The position numbers and the translations under genes were made by a program. A stretch of 64,000 nt of DNA from Rhynochetos jubatus (lineage: Eukaryota > Chordata > Aves > Eurypygiformes > Rhynochetidae), in NCBI GenBank assembly GCA_027574665.1, contig CM050648.1, forward strand, positions 50,577,200 to 50,641,199. Reading direction: 5' to 3'. Below, in pieces: positions 47,876-60,438 of this stretch (position 1 is its first letter; each line of letters starts with the position of its first letter). Under the pieces are notes generated by a model. That model saw nothing but the letters and a program-made list of their open reading frames with translations. It was not told the origin of the DNA and made no database searches.

Positions 47876-49564
47876 CATCATTCAGATGATTGTGCTGCGC
47901 AGTAACAGCGAGCCTTGCCACTGAACTTCGTTCAAGTCACACTTTTACAAGATCATATTAAACCCACTTTTGCTAATACCATTGACAGAGGTTCTTTAAA
48001 CAATCTGAATCACCCATTTGCAACGGAACCAGAATAAAAAATACAGACAAGTAGGGGAAGGTTTTACAAGTGTTGTTTTAAATGGAGAAGGATGACTACT
48101 GAAGGATACTACATGGATAAGACGGGCACTGAGGGAATACTTCAAAAATAGGTATTAACAAAAAGTAAAAGGCAAAAGAAATACAGAAACATGCTTCAGA
48201 AGATTTATCAAAATGGTTTTCTAAACTTTAATGGAAAATCTAGAAGACACGTTGATGAGTGAGGAAGAAGACACATAAGGAATGAGAGAGGAAGAGATGT
48301 CAGTCCCTGGCTTCAAGCAAAGGCAGGGAGTGGGGAGAAATTATTCTTTGAGCTCTGTCAAACTTGGGCAACTCTGGCCAGTGCTTTAAAATCGGAGCCC
48401 AGCTGTCAGCTTCTCAATCTATAAGGAGACACCCAGGTTGGCACCATGACAGGACACAGGTCACCCCCTCCACTGAAGTCACACACAGCTTATTTACTGC
48501 ACCTCACAAATTTTTAATTGTATTGAAATAGTTTCTTTTCACAAAGAGTTGTTACATTAGCCTTTTGTGTGGTAGATACCGTAACACTGTTTCTCTCCTA
48601 CAAAACAAATGTCAGGAGGATTATTTCAGGGACCTGAGAGACACCGAAACACTATGTCAAATTTGGGAAAGTTCCTTGAAATGAAGAATGTGAGACTATC
48701 TCAGTTATGCAAGGATCTAACTAAGGAGGGCCTGGAGCTGGCAATTACTTAAATGAGTGAAAAGATTTATCCAGGTGAGCAAAATAATGCAAAACTTTAG
48801 CTAGATTAGAGACTAAGCCCTTTCATTACCTCTTTACAAAACCCACTGGCTATGAAATGCGAAAAGCACCTGGTTAGAAAGCAGAAGTTAAAAAATCACA
48901 GCTGCTGGAGAGTTGCCTTCATTTGTGAATGTGAAGTTTCAACAAATATGAGCTCTGGGTTAAAAAAAAACCAAAACAAAACAACAACAAACCCAATAGA
49001 ACAAAGAGGAAAGAGTGAAAACTGAAGAGCAGGAAGGAAATCACTATGTTTCTGCAATGGTTATGTGCTTAAGCCGCAGTCTACAGTGATCCATTAGTTC
49101 TTGGACAACTTAGCGAGGCTGGACACATCTATACCTGGAGACTAAAAAATCTAATCAGCACCAGAGTACTACAGATAGCAGAGAACTACTTTTCAGAAGA
49201 GTGAGAAAATCCCATTTATTGCTCAAACCTACTGTTGTAAAATCCTGGTTCACTTGCTCAGCAATTCAGTCCAAAGTCAGACAGGCCTCTTCTCACACAA
49301 TTAAATCATGGTGAATTTCTTCCTATGATTTACTTATTCCCTCTGCTGTTGTTTAGTCTATTTATAGACTGTCAGGAGACTAGAATAAATGTTGCCACTA
49401 TGCTCCTGCTAACAGCTTGTTTTACTGAATCACACATTTTCCTGTTTGCTGTAACATGAAGGTATCACTCTTAATAACGCTGGCACCTTTCTTTTCCTTG
49501 CCCAGTATAAGTTGCAATTGTAGGAAGGCTTCAGTGACAGCGCTGTGATGGTAGCTGAAAAGAA

Positions 49565-50280
49565 CTAGTGTGGCTGAAAGAGTGACTGGAAAGCTGCCCG
49601 GTGGAAAAGGACCTGGGGGTGTTGATCGACAGCCAGGTGAATACGAGCCAGCCGTGTGCCCAGGTGGCCAAGGAGGCCAGTGGCATCCTGGCCTGCATCA
49701 GGAACAGTGTGGCCAGCAGGACTAAGGAAGTGATCGTCCCCCTGTACTGGGCACTGGTGAGGCCACATCTTGAGTACTGTGTTCAGTTTTGGGCTCCTGA
49801 CTAGAAGAAGGACACTGAGGTGCTGGAGCATGTCCAGAGAAGGGCAACAGAGCTGGGGAAGGGTCTGGAGCACAAGTCCTGTGAGGAGCAGCTGAGGGAA
49901 TTGGGACTGTTCAGCCTGGAGAAGAGGAGGCTCAGGGGAGGCCTTATTGTTCTCTACCACTATCTGAAAGGAGGCGGCTTAGAGGTGGGGGTTTGTCTCT
50001 TCTTCCAAGTGACAAGGACGAGAGGAAATGGCCTCAAGTTGTGCCAGGGGAGGTTTAGACTGGATATTAGGAAAAATCACTTCACCGAAAGGGTTGTCAG
50101 GCATTGGAACAGGCTGCCCAGTCTGTGGTTGAGTCACCACCCCTGGAGATATTTAAAAGATGTGCAGATGCGGTACTTAGGGACATGGTTTAGTGGTGGG
50201 CTTGGCAGTGTTAGGTTAGCATCTGGAGCTGATGATCTTAAAGCTCTTTTCCATCTTAAACGATTCTATGATTCCATGGT
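49565..50280 (+). mobile_element. CR1 LINE, 5'-truncated, longest copy in window
   Basis: About 715 bp in plus orientation. It carries the C-terminal part of CR1 ORF2 (frames reading [35 protein letters not shown]) broken by a stop near 49802, then the 3' UTR with a gattctatgattcc tail. It lies in the intron between LAMA3 exons 11 and 12a, antisense to the gene. It is a dead copy. Confidence 0.9.
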
Positions 50281-50724
50281 CTTACGGACACAGACTGATG
50301 CTGAATACTGTAATTAAAATGATTTAGTCAAGCATGAAGCTTCTGCTGTTTCCACTGTCCTTGGCATGATCAGGATTTTTGCACTTATTATTATAGACTT
50401 TAAAACTATTAGTTCTTTTCTTTAAACTTATTGCAAAATGCATGTTTGTCACAAAAAAAACCAACCTACAAACCAAAAAATCCCCCAACAAAACACAAAG
50501 AACATCTCTGAAGAACACATATTTGCACTAGCAATGACCAATTTACAACAATACCCACACTCACTAATCCAAACAGTAATATAGTGCCAAAGCTCAGATT
50601 AGTGTCACCCTGTCCTTTCTTCTGGTTTCTCCATGACCTTGCACACACACAGCAGTATTACAGAGGCATACATACTGTACACCTATGTTTTCACCCACAG
50701 ACTTAGAGTAAAATTCCAGCTTAC

Positions 50725-50881
50725 TTGTATAGCGGACATCCGGGCATATCCTCTCCAACTGAAGCTAGGAAATTCCTGAGTATCGTAGCCAAAGCGAATT
50801 TCCTTTCCCTCGACAGTAGTACCATCTTCAACCTCAAACTTCATGTGGTGCAGATCAGGGAAAAAATAGGTTTTTTCAGGC
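50725..50881 (-). CDS. LAMA3: LAMA3 exon 11 (start of globular domain IVb region)
   Basis: 157 nt, 1 nt + 52 codons. It encodes YFFPDLHHMKFEVEDG, IRFGYDTQEF and SFSWRGYARMSAIQ. Human alpha-3 and alpha-5 both carry a matching SFSWRGYAQM segment. It ends in phase 0 with donor GTAAGC and can splice to either exon 12a or exon 12b. Confidence 0.95.
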
Positions 50882-51363
50882 CTTTCAAGGAGAAAAAAAA
50901 AAAAAAAAAACACAGAATTACCGGTCGCTCTACGGTCTACATCTAAGAGCATAAAGCAGTGGAAGAGAGGTGAACTTTCACTAGACATGACTGAGGAATC
51001 CTGACAGCAGTTAATAAATTCAGTACAGCTGATAAGATGGATGTAATAAGAGTTGCCTTTCCAGAAGCTTTTACAGCTGTATGTTTTCCTATATAACTCT
51101 TGATAGATATATAGATAAATATGTGATACTACTGCAAAACAGGTATTGGTTATTTAAGGAAACAAGCTTAAAAATCCTACTAAAATAACAGAATAAAATC
51201 AAAATTTTATGCCCAGCAAAATTAATATCAATAACTACTACATCTACCATCTTATCTATCAACAAATCCCGAATCTCACATGAAAGAATAGCAAGGGACC
51301 GACAGGCAGTTTGAAAAGAACTCCACTGAAGCACAAGCTATCAGAAGCTACAGGCAGACTCAC

Positions 51364-51463
51364 TCCCGACAGGCAGTCCCCACGATGTGCGCCCTGCACT
51401 GGCAGCCACCCGAGGGCTCAGCACACGCCGGGCTGAGGGATCCTCCAACATCACAGTGGCAGC
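51364..51463 (-). CDS. LAMA3: LAMA3 exon 10 (last LE repeat before the globular region)
   Basis: 100 nt, 2 nt + 32 codons + 2 nt. It encodes CHCDVGGSLSPAC, then CQCRAHIVGTACR. I found it because exon 9 (ends phase 1) and exon 11 (starts phase 2) could not join directly. This exon repairs the phase on both sides and supplies the expected LE sequence. Acceptor TGCCAG, donor GTGAGT. Confidence 0.92.
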
Positions 51464-52734
51464 CTGGCAGGCAAAAAGCAGAAGCCAAATATGCCATCAG
51501 AAAAAAAAAAAAATAAAGGTTATCAAAAAACACACCTCGCTTCCACTAATTAAACACTGTTATCAACTCACTTCCACCTTCCAAGGGAGCCCTTCAGACT
51601 CCCCTCCTACCACACTTTTTCAAACACATGTTAACACACACGCATAAGCTGCAATTATTTCTGGCTCCCCATGTTTGTGGTTGTTTTCTTTATTCCCCCT
51701 TGGAATGTGACAAAAAACACTTCGGGGAAAAAAAAAATCACAAGCAATAAGCCATGACACATTATTAAATGCTGGACTACAGTTTTGCCAGACAGCCATT
51801 CAAATGTTTTTAAATTCCAGCTCAGAATTTCTACAGCAATATCAGGATGCATAAATATTTAAAAAAAAAATCCCAACCAAACAAAACAAACCCTACCTCA
51901 AGAAAATCTTAACTTAGAAAAAGCATATAATGTTCATTTTTCAGCATGCGGTAGCACAACATTTAATTTATCTTACAAAAATTGCACACATCAAGATGAT
52001 ATGTGTTTATATAATAGCATATGCATATTTTTAACCGATACTGGATAACAATATTGAATAATTTTCTACAGGAGACAGGAATTGGGGCACAAACTAAAGT
52101 AGACCCCTAGTAAGAGGGTATAATGTATCATACTAAGGAACAACTATGTCTAGGCTAAACATATTTACATCCTAGTGTAAAAACATCCTGTTTTCTGAGA
52201 CATGTTAAAAATCCATAATCTCACTGAAATCAAGGATAATTAAATCCTGAATTAATGAACACCTTTGCAAAACCAGATCCCTGTCGTTGGCTCCTTTGTT
52301 TGCACATTAGGCATGGAAGCTTTGTTTGATATATTAGCCATTATTTTTAACGGTGCACATCTTAAATTATTATTAAGAGTACTTCAGCACTTTAAAAACC
52401 TCTTGCATCAACCCTGGACAGGTGTAAAGCACACTGAAGTCAGTAAAAGCATTTTCCATAATTTTAACAAATCCCAATCTGCTTGGGGAGCAAGGAAGAA
52501 AGGTAACTGTTGAAGTAGTCCTGATATCCCTCAAAGCACATGGCAGAGTATCCTGAAGAAGAAGGAGCACCTTCTCCATGTTACAGCTACATCTGATTCT
52601 GATTCAGAACACACAGAGACATGAGCTAAAGCAATACAGGAACATACCTGCAAAAAAAATCAAGCTAGCATCTGCTGTTACTTTCAAAGTTTTTATTGCA
52701 GCAGCAGACCTTAGAAACCTGCCAAGTGGAACAG

Positions 52735-53133
52735 TCATAGAATCATAGAGCGGTTTGGGTCAGAAGGGGCCTTAGAGATCATCTAGTTCCAACCCCCTGC
52801 CATGGGCAGGGACACCCTCCACTAGACCAGGTTGCTCAAAGCCTCATCCAGCCTGGCCTTGAACACTGCCAGGGAGGGAGCACCCACAGCTTCTTTCTTC
52901 CTGATCCCCAATCTCAACCTCCCCTCTTTCAATTTAAACCCATTACCCCTTGTCCTGTCACTACAGGCCCTTGTAAAAAGTCCCCCCCAGCTTCCTTGTC
53001 GGCCCCTTCAGGTACTGGAAGGTGCTATAAGGTCTCCCCGGAGCCTTCTCTTCTCCAGGCTGAACAAGCCCAACTCTCTCAGCCTGTCCCCATAGCAGAG
53101 GTGCTCCAGCCCTCTGAGCATCTTCATGAAGAT
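52735..53133 (-). mobile_element. CR1 LINE 3' fragment with internal deletion
   Basis: Same subfamily and orientation as the 36771-37185 copy. It lacks the stretch of about 50 bp (the 'gggcaacctgtgccagtg' part) near 52893 that the other copy keeps. It lies in the LAMA3 exon 9-10 intron. Confidence 0.9.
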
Positions 53134-53612
53134 CAGAGATCAGTCTTACAAGCAACATTTGCAGGAAAATTGACCTCCCCCAGCCCCACAACTAGGGACG
53201 AGTAAGAGAAGGAATGACTTTCGGTTATCTTCTTGGATAACATCTTCAGCACCTCCTGATGCCATCTCACTGCTGACTTTTACAGAGAAGCCTCAGACAG
53301 GTGGTGGTAAATGAGGTACCTGGGAAAGCGAGGTGAAGGACTAGGGACTCCAAGAGTTCCTCACCTTGCCTCAAGTAAGCGAGCCACAATATGGCTGGGA
53401 GCTACCATGCTAACATCTGCCTTGCTCTTTCTCCCTTTGGAAGGCAAAGGAGGCGTTACTCAGCTTACAGGCAATTAACAGGAGTATAAAACGCTGTGCA
53501 CATGAGTGATTCAACAAACACATCCACATTTTCAAAATACAACCTAGGGAGTTCTAAAGACTTTTGCGCTACATGAAACTGTGCTACTAGAGTTGTCTGT
53601 TATTCATTTTAC

Positions 53613-53718
53613 CTCGGCAGCCAAAATAATTCTTGTTTTCGAGAGCATAATAACCAGCGTCACAAGTGTCACAGGAGTCTCCACAAACATTAGATTTGCA
53701 GTAACAGTGCCCATTTTC
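53613..53718 (-). CDS. LAMA3: LAMA3 exon 9 (LE repeat)
   Basis: 106 nt, 35 codons + 1 nt. It encodes ENGHCYCKSNVCGDSC, then CDAGYYAL and NYFGCR. The DYFGCR/NYFGCR motif is typical of the last full LE repeats before the globular region in alpha-3B and alpha-5. Acceptor TTCACAG, donor GTAAAA. Confidence 0.94.
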
Positions 53719-54054
53719 CTGTGAAGAAAACAATTTTATCAAAAAATGTTACCTGACCTCTTTTAGAATTTTAATTCTTCAATACTTTGAATTCCCTCTA
53801 ATTCTAAAGAGGAAAAACATTCTAATCTCAATAAAAATACTGAAAATTCATTAATCGTTCTCCACGAACAGAAAATACAGAAGCTCAAGATGATGAAAAA
53901 TTTTCAGAACTTTTATACAACTAGTTCTTTGCTGTGTAAAACCAGGCACTTTACGTAATAATCAGTGCTAAAATGTCTACTTTACCAAATGTTACAACAA
54001 TTTATCTTTACAAAAATCAATTCAATTAATGTCTTTCTTTTAATTTCACTTTAC

Positions 54055-54107
54055 CTGCTGACATTCTCCGACTCCACTTAGTGTTCCACTCACATCACAC
54101 TGGCATG
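54055..54107 (-). CDS. LAMA3: LAMA3 exon 8 (small LE exon)
   Basis: 53 nt, 2 nt + 17 codons. It encodes CQCDVSGTLSGVGECQQ, the first half of an LE repeat. Acceptor TGTGCAG, donor GTAAAG. It continues in frame into exon 9 (ENGHCYCKSN). Confidence 0.92.
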
Positions 54108-54600
54108 CTGCACAGACGAAAAAAAGACAATCTGCATTTCACCTTTCCAAGATACTTTACAGGAAAAAAAAAAAACAACCCACCACCCTAAATCTGCAAC
54201 CTTGTGTCATAATGCCATAAAGGTGCATTTTACTCTGGACTGTTCAGAACAGGAGACAGATATGGGCACAAGGTGAGATGAAAAGGCAAAGGAGAAAGAA
54301 TGAGGCCTTTCCTGTGTGTGCGATTTACTGGTGTGTTCTACAGTGTTGTAACTTGTGTTTAGCAAAAACAGTCTTCAGCTTGGATTTACAATTGTTTCCT
54401 TTCTCAGAGACATCCGGACGATTGATGCCAAACAGTGTCTTCCAGCCTGACTGGCACCTTCTCTTCTGCAGTGCTACTCTGGGACCAGTGCAACTCTCCA
54501 TATGAGATATAAATGAAGCAAATATTGCAGGAAGGAGCTGTGATGACCTAGAGGTTTGGTGAAACCCAGTATTGACTCTGTGGCTGAAGGCACAGAAGAT

Positions 54601-54680
54601 GAATTACATGAAAGATGCAGTAATTAATATTTGAGGAGATGAATTACGTGAAAGGTGCAGTAATAAATCTTTAAGGAGAT
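54601..54680. repeat. Tandem duplication, 2 x 40 bp
   Basis: Two adjacent 40-bp units starting gaattacatgaaagatgcag and gaattacgtgaaaggtgcag, with a few mismatches. Intronic. Confidence 0.85.
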
Positions 54681-55358
54681 GTTTAGACTGTACAGTAATT
54701 AGAGACTGAGAGTCAAGGAGGTAATGATATTGGTATTGGCTCTAAGGCTATTCATCCTATCTAGGTGGCTGTTGTGGTGGAACCTGCTGGAAAGAAAATC
54801 GCTGGGGAGAAAAAAAATCTTGAAATATTTTTTATCTTTATCCTTTTTAATCTTTAAAATCTGCCTTTAGTATCTGCCTGAAAAACACACAGTTGCTGTC
54901 AGCAAACACTGAAAATTGCAAATAGATTGGTATTATATTGACATAAACCATAACAGATTTGTTACACCCTTTTCACTCCTCTACAAACTAGGAGATTATA
55001 ACAAATGAAAAAACGCCTTTTTCTTAAAACAATAAGTCAAATTCTGGTTTCAGTGTTAATGGCAGAAATCCCATCTCACTCCAGTAAAACTGCCATTAGG
55101 CCACATGAAGTACACGTCATTGTAACTCTGAACACGCCGTGGTCCAGCACTAGCAACCACTCACTAAATGATAATTTCTAAAAGTAACTGCTGGGATTAT
55201 GGGTAATTTGGTGTTACAATTAAGTGGCACGAAAAACACACTGTTAACAAGAATTGTGAAAGTCCCTGAGCACCAAAGATGGCAACAGCAAATAAAGATG
55301 ACTTTCAAAAGAGTTTAACACATTCCATGAGCCAAAGAAATACGTCATGAAGCCGCAC

Positions 55359-55458
55359 CTGTACAACCCTCAGGGTTTTCTTTGGCCAGGTTCCAGTACA
55401 ACGGTTTGCATCTACTACAGGTAAGACCTTCAACGTGCTGAAGACATTGACAATAGCC
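55359..55458 (-). CDS. LAMA3: LAMA3 exon 7 (LE repeat)
   Basis: 100 nt, 33 codons + 1 nt. It encodes [17 protein letters not shown], then the loop ending NPEGCT. Acceptor CATTAG. The donor is GTGCGG, one of the weaker donors in the gene. It joins exon 8 to read CTACQCDVSG. Confidence 0.9.
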
Positions 55459-56093
55459 CTAATGACAGAAAGGAGTTAATACGGGTTCATCTGTTTCCTA
55501 AAAAACATACTGCTCTTTAGTACTAAGAAACAACCAATATTATTAACAGCTCAGGCAAATGCATGGAAACTCTGGCTGATTCAGATTTTTCTGTCTCATA
55601 CTATCAGCACAGGATTGTTCCACCCTATGTAGTTTTTTCTGTATCTAATTTATACTAAGTGTCCCAATGGATGTACTTTGCAATTCTTTTATAGCCTTAT
55701 TAGAACTCCTCTAAAGTATTATCTGTTTTGCAAAAAGTTTAAAAAAACGATTTCCTTAAAAATAATCATTAATTTTCATATTTACTCCTTCCTTTGTCGG
55801 TGGAGGACACAAATAACTGTATACATGAGCCTACATTGATATTCCTTCCATCTGTCAGATTTACCCTCCAGGTCTTCTTTGCTACACATTTAGCAACAAC
55901 TGTGATTTCTGGTAATATGCTACTAATAATAACCATCAGTGTATTAGTAACAATAACAGTGGAATAGCAACAGCTACAAAGAGATGATAATTTTTTTCAA
56001 GAACAATTAGATACTGAAACGGCCCATTGCAACCCAAACCCAGAAGGTCTTATTATTACCATGCATTGTTAGTTGCAATGGTAGAATACTTAC

Positions 56094-56140
56094 AGAATGA
56101 GAACCAATGCTACCTGAAGCATCACATTCGCTGTTGGCAC
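56094..56140 (-). CDS. LAMA3: LAMA3 exon 6 (small LE exon)
   Basis: 47 nt, 2 nt + 15 codons. It encodes ANSECDASGSIGSHS, the start of an LE repeat that continues in exon 7 ([11 protein letters not shown]). Donor GTAAGT; acceptor ATAAAG with a poor pyrimidine tract. The call rests on phase fit on both sides and the laminin-like ECDASG motif. Confidence 0.85.
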
Positions 56141-56663
56141 CTTTATGAAATTAAAAAAGAAACCAATTGAAAGATCTTTCGAAAACAGAGCTGTGGAATG
56201 TAGTAGTGCAGAAGTACAATGTAGCAGGTGTGACATTGAGAGGGCTTTTTAATATGGTTACCTTAGAGGGACTCGAATACTGTAAACTTCAAGACCAGCA
56301 GAAGCCTTTATTAATGATTTTTCAAATGTGTATTTAGCCTGGTTTAGCCTGTTTGGCTTGGTATGTCAAGTAGTTACTTAGAAAAATACAGCACTAATCT
56401 ACAGAACTAAGAGATGTTTTCCTAAACTTCCTGTGCCATCATCTAAAAAAGGTTTTAATCTTACAGTTCATGTCATGAAATAACATGCAGAATGACAAAT
56501 AAGCTCATCTAAGCTCCTGGTGTGTCCCTCTCCCCCTCCCCATGCTGCAGGTGGTTTCCATAAAACTCTGCACTCTGCACGCAGCAGACTGCCCTGGAGA
56601 ACCCTGCAATAAAAACGGGGGCGATCCAAATCACAACAGAGGATTTTCCCTCAGTAGCGTTAC

Positions 56664-56801
56664 CTTCGCAGTGGGGGAAGCTGCCGGCTGCAGAAAGGCA
56701 TCGGTCGCACCGTCGTCCTGCGATGCCCGGCCGACACTGGCACTGCCCCACCGTCGGCTCACACGTGCTGTGCTGGGAACCGTGGGGAGAGCACTGACAA
56801 G
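56664..56801 (-). CDS. LAMA3: LAMA3 exon 5 (LE repeat)
   Basis: 138 nt, 2 nt + 45 codons + 1 nt. It encodes CQCSPHGSQHSTCEP, then CQCRPGIAGRRCDRC and FPHCE. It is more GC-rich than the flanking introns. Acceptor CGTGCAG, donor GTAACG. It joins the tiny exon 6 to read CEGANSECDASG. Confidence 0.94.
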
Positions 56802-58225
56802 CTGCACGTGAACAAACATAGACAGTGGTGGGAGGGCTCACACCGAGCACCAACTTCCCGAAACTTCAGTACTGTAGAGGTTTTGAATGCTATTTGTCTA
56901 GACTGTTCTTCATTTTTCTTTTCAATAAATAGCTCACAAGGTTCTCCTATGAACCTACTTGGAACCTAGAAGTTTGAGGTGACCTGTACCATCATGACAT
57001 TGTTTTCTTCCTCTGCTCTTGACAGAAACAGGTAGGATTATCTTTAACCGTAATAAATCTCTCTTCCTTAACTTCTTTGTTCCATCCTAAGAGGAGGCTT
57101 GGTTTTGGCTTCTGCTTTCTTGATCTCGGAGTTACAGAAAGCACAAAGCAAAGCAAATTCTGTATTAGACTTGCACTTAAAAATATGACGGTGAAGTATA
57201 GAATATAAAATTGTATGCCCATCACACCTTTAGATCTGAGGTCAGATGAGGCCAGAAGCAAGCTCGGAAATACACCATGCAACAGTTTTGCTGTTTCAGA
57301 TTCCTACATAAGGTCTCAGTTGTGCAATGATTTACACACACAGGCCAAATAACAATAATGCCACAAAAAAAGAACAATGCTGCTACAGCCCAGGGGCCTA
57401 ATCTTTGCTCAGCTAATTTAAATGTGAAATGGCTAATGACGATTATTTTAGTAAAGTAGTAGCCAGTTTCCTGAAAAGAGAACAAACCTATAAAATTATT
57501 TTTTGCTGTGGTTGTGGTGATGAGAAACAGCAGAATTCTGAGGGTATGTTCCTTCTTTAGCACTAATAATATTTTGATTTCTAGGAAAGAGAATTCCTGT
57601 TCATGATGATCAAGTAGCCTGCTAATTTTAATGACAGAGCCTGCAGTTTTCCCTCTGCTTGATGCAAAAATCCTATACAGACATTATGGGCCTGACCAAC
57701 TGATCCACAAGGGCAGGAAAAATTGTTGATATGATAGAAGATTTGCAGTGTCAAGGCCTTCTAGACTAGGATTTATGGTGCAATGTTGGCATATGTCAAG
57801 AGCACACACTCATGCACTTACTCAGAAGTTTACAGGACAGTGTATAAGGTATTAGAAGCCCAAACCAGTTGAAACACAGCTTATGCTCTTTGACTGAGCC
57901 AGAACTCATAAAGGTAAATGCTCATTGCCCAGACTAAGGTTTAGATTTCATATTTTAAAAGAGAGATTACAACTGCACCAAGCCCAAACATTGCCACGCC
58001 ATGCTCACATTGCCATGCCATGCTCACATTAATCCAACTAGCACAGGAACAGCCATGATGTGCCAGGGAGGGCTACCAGAGCGTGTGCCTGCCAGGAAGC
58101 CTGGCCTCTGCCTGCATCTTCAGTGTTATTGTTGCGAGCTTTGGATGGAACAAAGCTATCACGGTTACACGGGTAGTTTTAGATGGAAATATATTTGAGA
58201 AAATTTATTTTCTTCTCTATTGCAG

Positions 58226-58289
58226 AAATCAGAAGGGAAACCCCAGTAAAAGGAGGGAAATCAGAAAAGAAACCCCAGTAAAAGAAGGA
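58226..58289. repeat. Tandem duplication, 2 x 32 bp
   Basis: Two copies of a purine-rich unit (aaatcagaagggaaacccca...), ending 15 bases from the LAMA3 exon 4 donor. Confidence 0.85.
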
Positions 58290-58304
58290 AAGGCTTTTAC
58301 TCAC

Positions 58305-58439
58305 GCAAGCAGCTGGGATAGCTGTAGTAACCTGGAGCGCACTGGTCACATCTAAGTCCAGCATAGTTACTATGGCACAGACACTGACCTCTAGGACCAC
58401 ATGTGTTCTCCACTGAGCCAACAGCATCACAGTTACATT
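58305..58439 (-). CDS. LAMA3: LAMA3 exon 4 (LE repeat)
   Basis: 135 nt, 2 nt + 44 codons + 1 nt. It encodes CNCDAVGSVENTC, CLCHSNYAGLRCDQC and APGYYSYPSC. Acceptor TGTGCAG after a T-rich tract, donor GTGAGT. It joins exon 5 to read LPCQCSPHGS. A 32-bp direct repeat lies just downstream of the donor. Confidence 0.94.
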
Positions 58440-60390
58440 CTGCACAGAGAAAAACAAAACAAAACAAAAAACTATCCTGAGAGATACATGTCTAAACTAG
58501 TGGTTATTTAAACCAGAATTTGCGAGGAAAAGTTACATTTACATTTGAATGTAAAGCAACCATGAAAAAAACAGACAAACATAATTTTACCACCAAAAAT
58601 GAACCACCTGAAATAGACGCTTACGTGCCTCCTCAACCATTGATAATCAGGTTCTAACTGCAATTCTATAACAGACAGTGTAGAGACTTAGTTCGATGCC
58701 TTGCAAAACACGTGTATAAGGGACCCATCTTACTACGGAAAGAACGTGACACGAGAGAAGTAGTTAACATCTTTAAAAAATGATCTCTGAGGAACAGCAT
58801 CCGCAGAGCTAGGCTAGCTCCAATGGCGGACAAGAAGCTTATTAGTAATGATGCACAAGCGCAAGTTCATGATGCACAAATAAATGGTGCACAAGGTAAA
58901 AACTGCTGACATCTTAATTCTACACGTTAGCAAGCAGTGTGTTACAGGAATCTGCATGTAACACACAAGGCACTCATCAGACTGTAACAGGAGCTACGGC
59001 CAGACTACAATAACAAAGTTCTCGTGGAGTGACCTCTATCTTAGGCTAACAGCTCTGTCACAGATGTGTTATTTTATTGAAACGATGCTGGACGTTACAC
59101 AGGGTCACACTTCACAGGTACATGAATGGGAGCCCATCTGGGAATCCCAGCTGCCCCAGAAACAAGCCAAAGTGATGGAGTTTATCGCTTGGATTTTATG
59201 ACTGACAGAAAAGTAGAACAAACACTGTCTTTCTGTTCCAAGTTCATGTTCCTGGTTCCCCCTTTCGGTTCCTCTTTCTGTTACAGCCAAGGACATCTGA
59301 CTTTGCAATGTTTACTTCAAAGATGCCTGGAAAGGCACAGGGGTTGCTAGGAAGTTAGTATAACGGAAATACAAGTACTGAAGCTTCCAAAAACATCACT
59401 TACACTAGAGTCCACCCCCAGCTGAACTTTATATTGCATTCTCTCCCCATTTTAATAACACCAATTTGTTCAAAGCCTTTATTTTAATATCACTGCTATT
59501 GAATACAGCTCCTATTGAGTTCAACAAGTTCAACAAGATCAGAGAGATCAGTTCTAGCTGCAGCAGCCAAAAAGTTATAGATCCACCTCCACCATCTGAA
59601 GACGACAACTCCAAACAGGAGCTGCAGGCTGCGCTTTCCAACACTGTTTGCAGCATCCTGCATTAGTTTAAGTTGAAACCCGTGGCAGCTTATTTTAACA
59701 GAACAAGCTGTGAACTGAGCTGTGAACTGCAGAAGTTCCAAGTGATCCCACTGACCATGTTTACAACTATTTTTATCTGTCTTCTACAATTTGTTTTCAC
59801 ATGCTCTTTTAAGCTTTTATGTCTCTTTTAAGCTTTTGGTGTTACAAGTTCAAACGTATTCAATATGGGTTTGATTTGCTGTAAAATTGCTACCTGATTC
59901 AGTTCTAAGGAAAAAAAAAAATGGTTAGAGTATTTTAAAACCACCGAACAGTGTGTACCAATGCAGAATCCTGATTTTATGGTTTTCATTAAAAAATGTT
60001 AATCTACTCCAGACCATAAAACACAGTCATGCAGTATTTCTTTATTCCACCCATTGTGTTTGGTAAGACAACATAATGTATCTTTGCAAGGGCATAAAGG
60101 ATTCTGCTGCCTATTCATAGGACATAAACAAGTACGTAAGCCCAAAAGGAAGAGGACTGCTATAGCCAACAACCAAAACTAATGAGAGAGAGGGAAGTAA
60201 ATCATAATATTCTATATAAAACTCGCTAAGCTGAACATGAAAGTACATACCAGAACTCAGCAATATCCTATATCCTTTCTCACTGTAAAATTCTGTAAGG
60301 ATTAAGGGCCTCTCACTCACTGCAAAGGCAGCCAAAACCTAGGGCCAAACAGGCTTGATGGATTCCTCATAGACACACAAAACCATTACA

Positions 60391-60438
60391 AGCTAGATGA
60401 TCTTTAAGGTCCCTTCCGACCCAAACCATTCTATGATA
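60391..60438 (+). mobile_element. CR1 terminal fragment
   Basis: Only the last ~48 bp of a CR1 3' end (gatgatctttaaggtccctt and ccattctatgat), plus orientation. Confidence 0.75.

Larger units (their letters stand above)
46208..50724. other. Intron 11-12a
   Basis: The largest intron of the window (4.5 kb), just upstream of the alternative exon pair. Holds the long CR1 copy, the ttgtcttggtaacttt repeat block and an unexplained 168-codon minus frame at 47252-47758. Splicing signals controlling the exon pair could lie here. Confidence 0.55.
54108..58304. other. Introns 4-5 to 7-8
   Basis: Around exons 7, 6 and 5. Apart from the 40-bp duplication, the 32-bp duplication near exon 4 and the short repeat ccatgctcacatt near 58000, nothing recognised. 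The 113-codon minus frame at 57222-57563 is AT-rich and taken as chance. Confidence 0.55.

Noticed and set aside
50725-53718. Direct splice from exon 9 to exon 11
   Set aside because: Phases do not match (1 against 2); exon 10 at 51364-51463 resolves this and has clear LE sequence.
57222-57563. 113-codon minus frame with hydrophobic stretches
   Set aside because: No laminin pattern, phase does not serve any exon junction, AT-rich; taken as chance.
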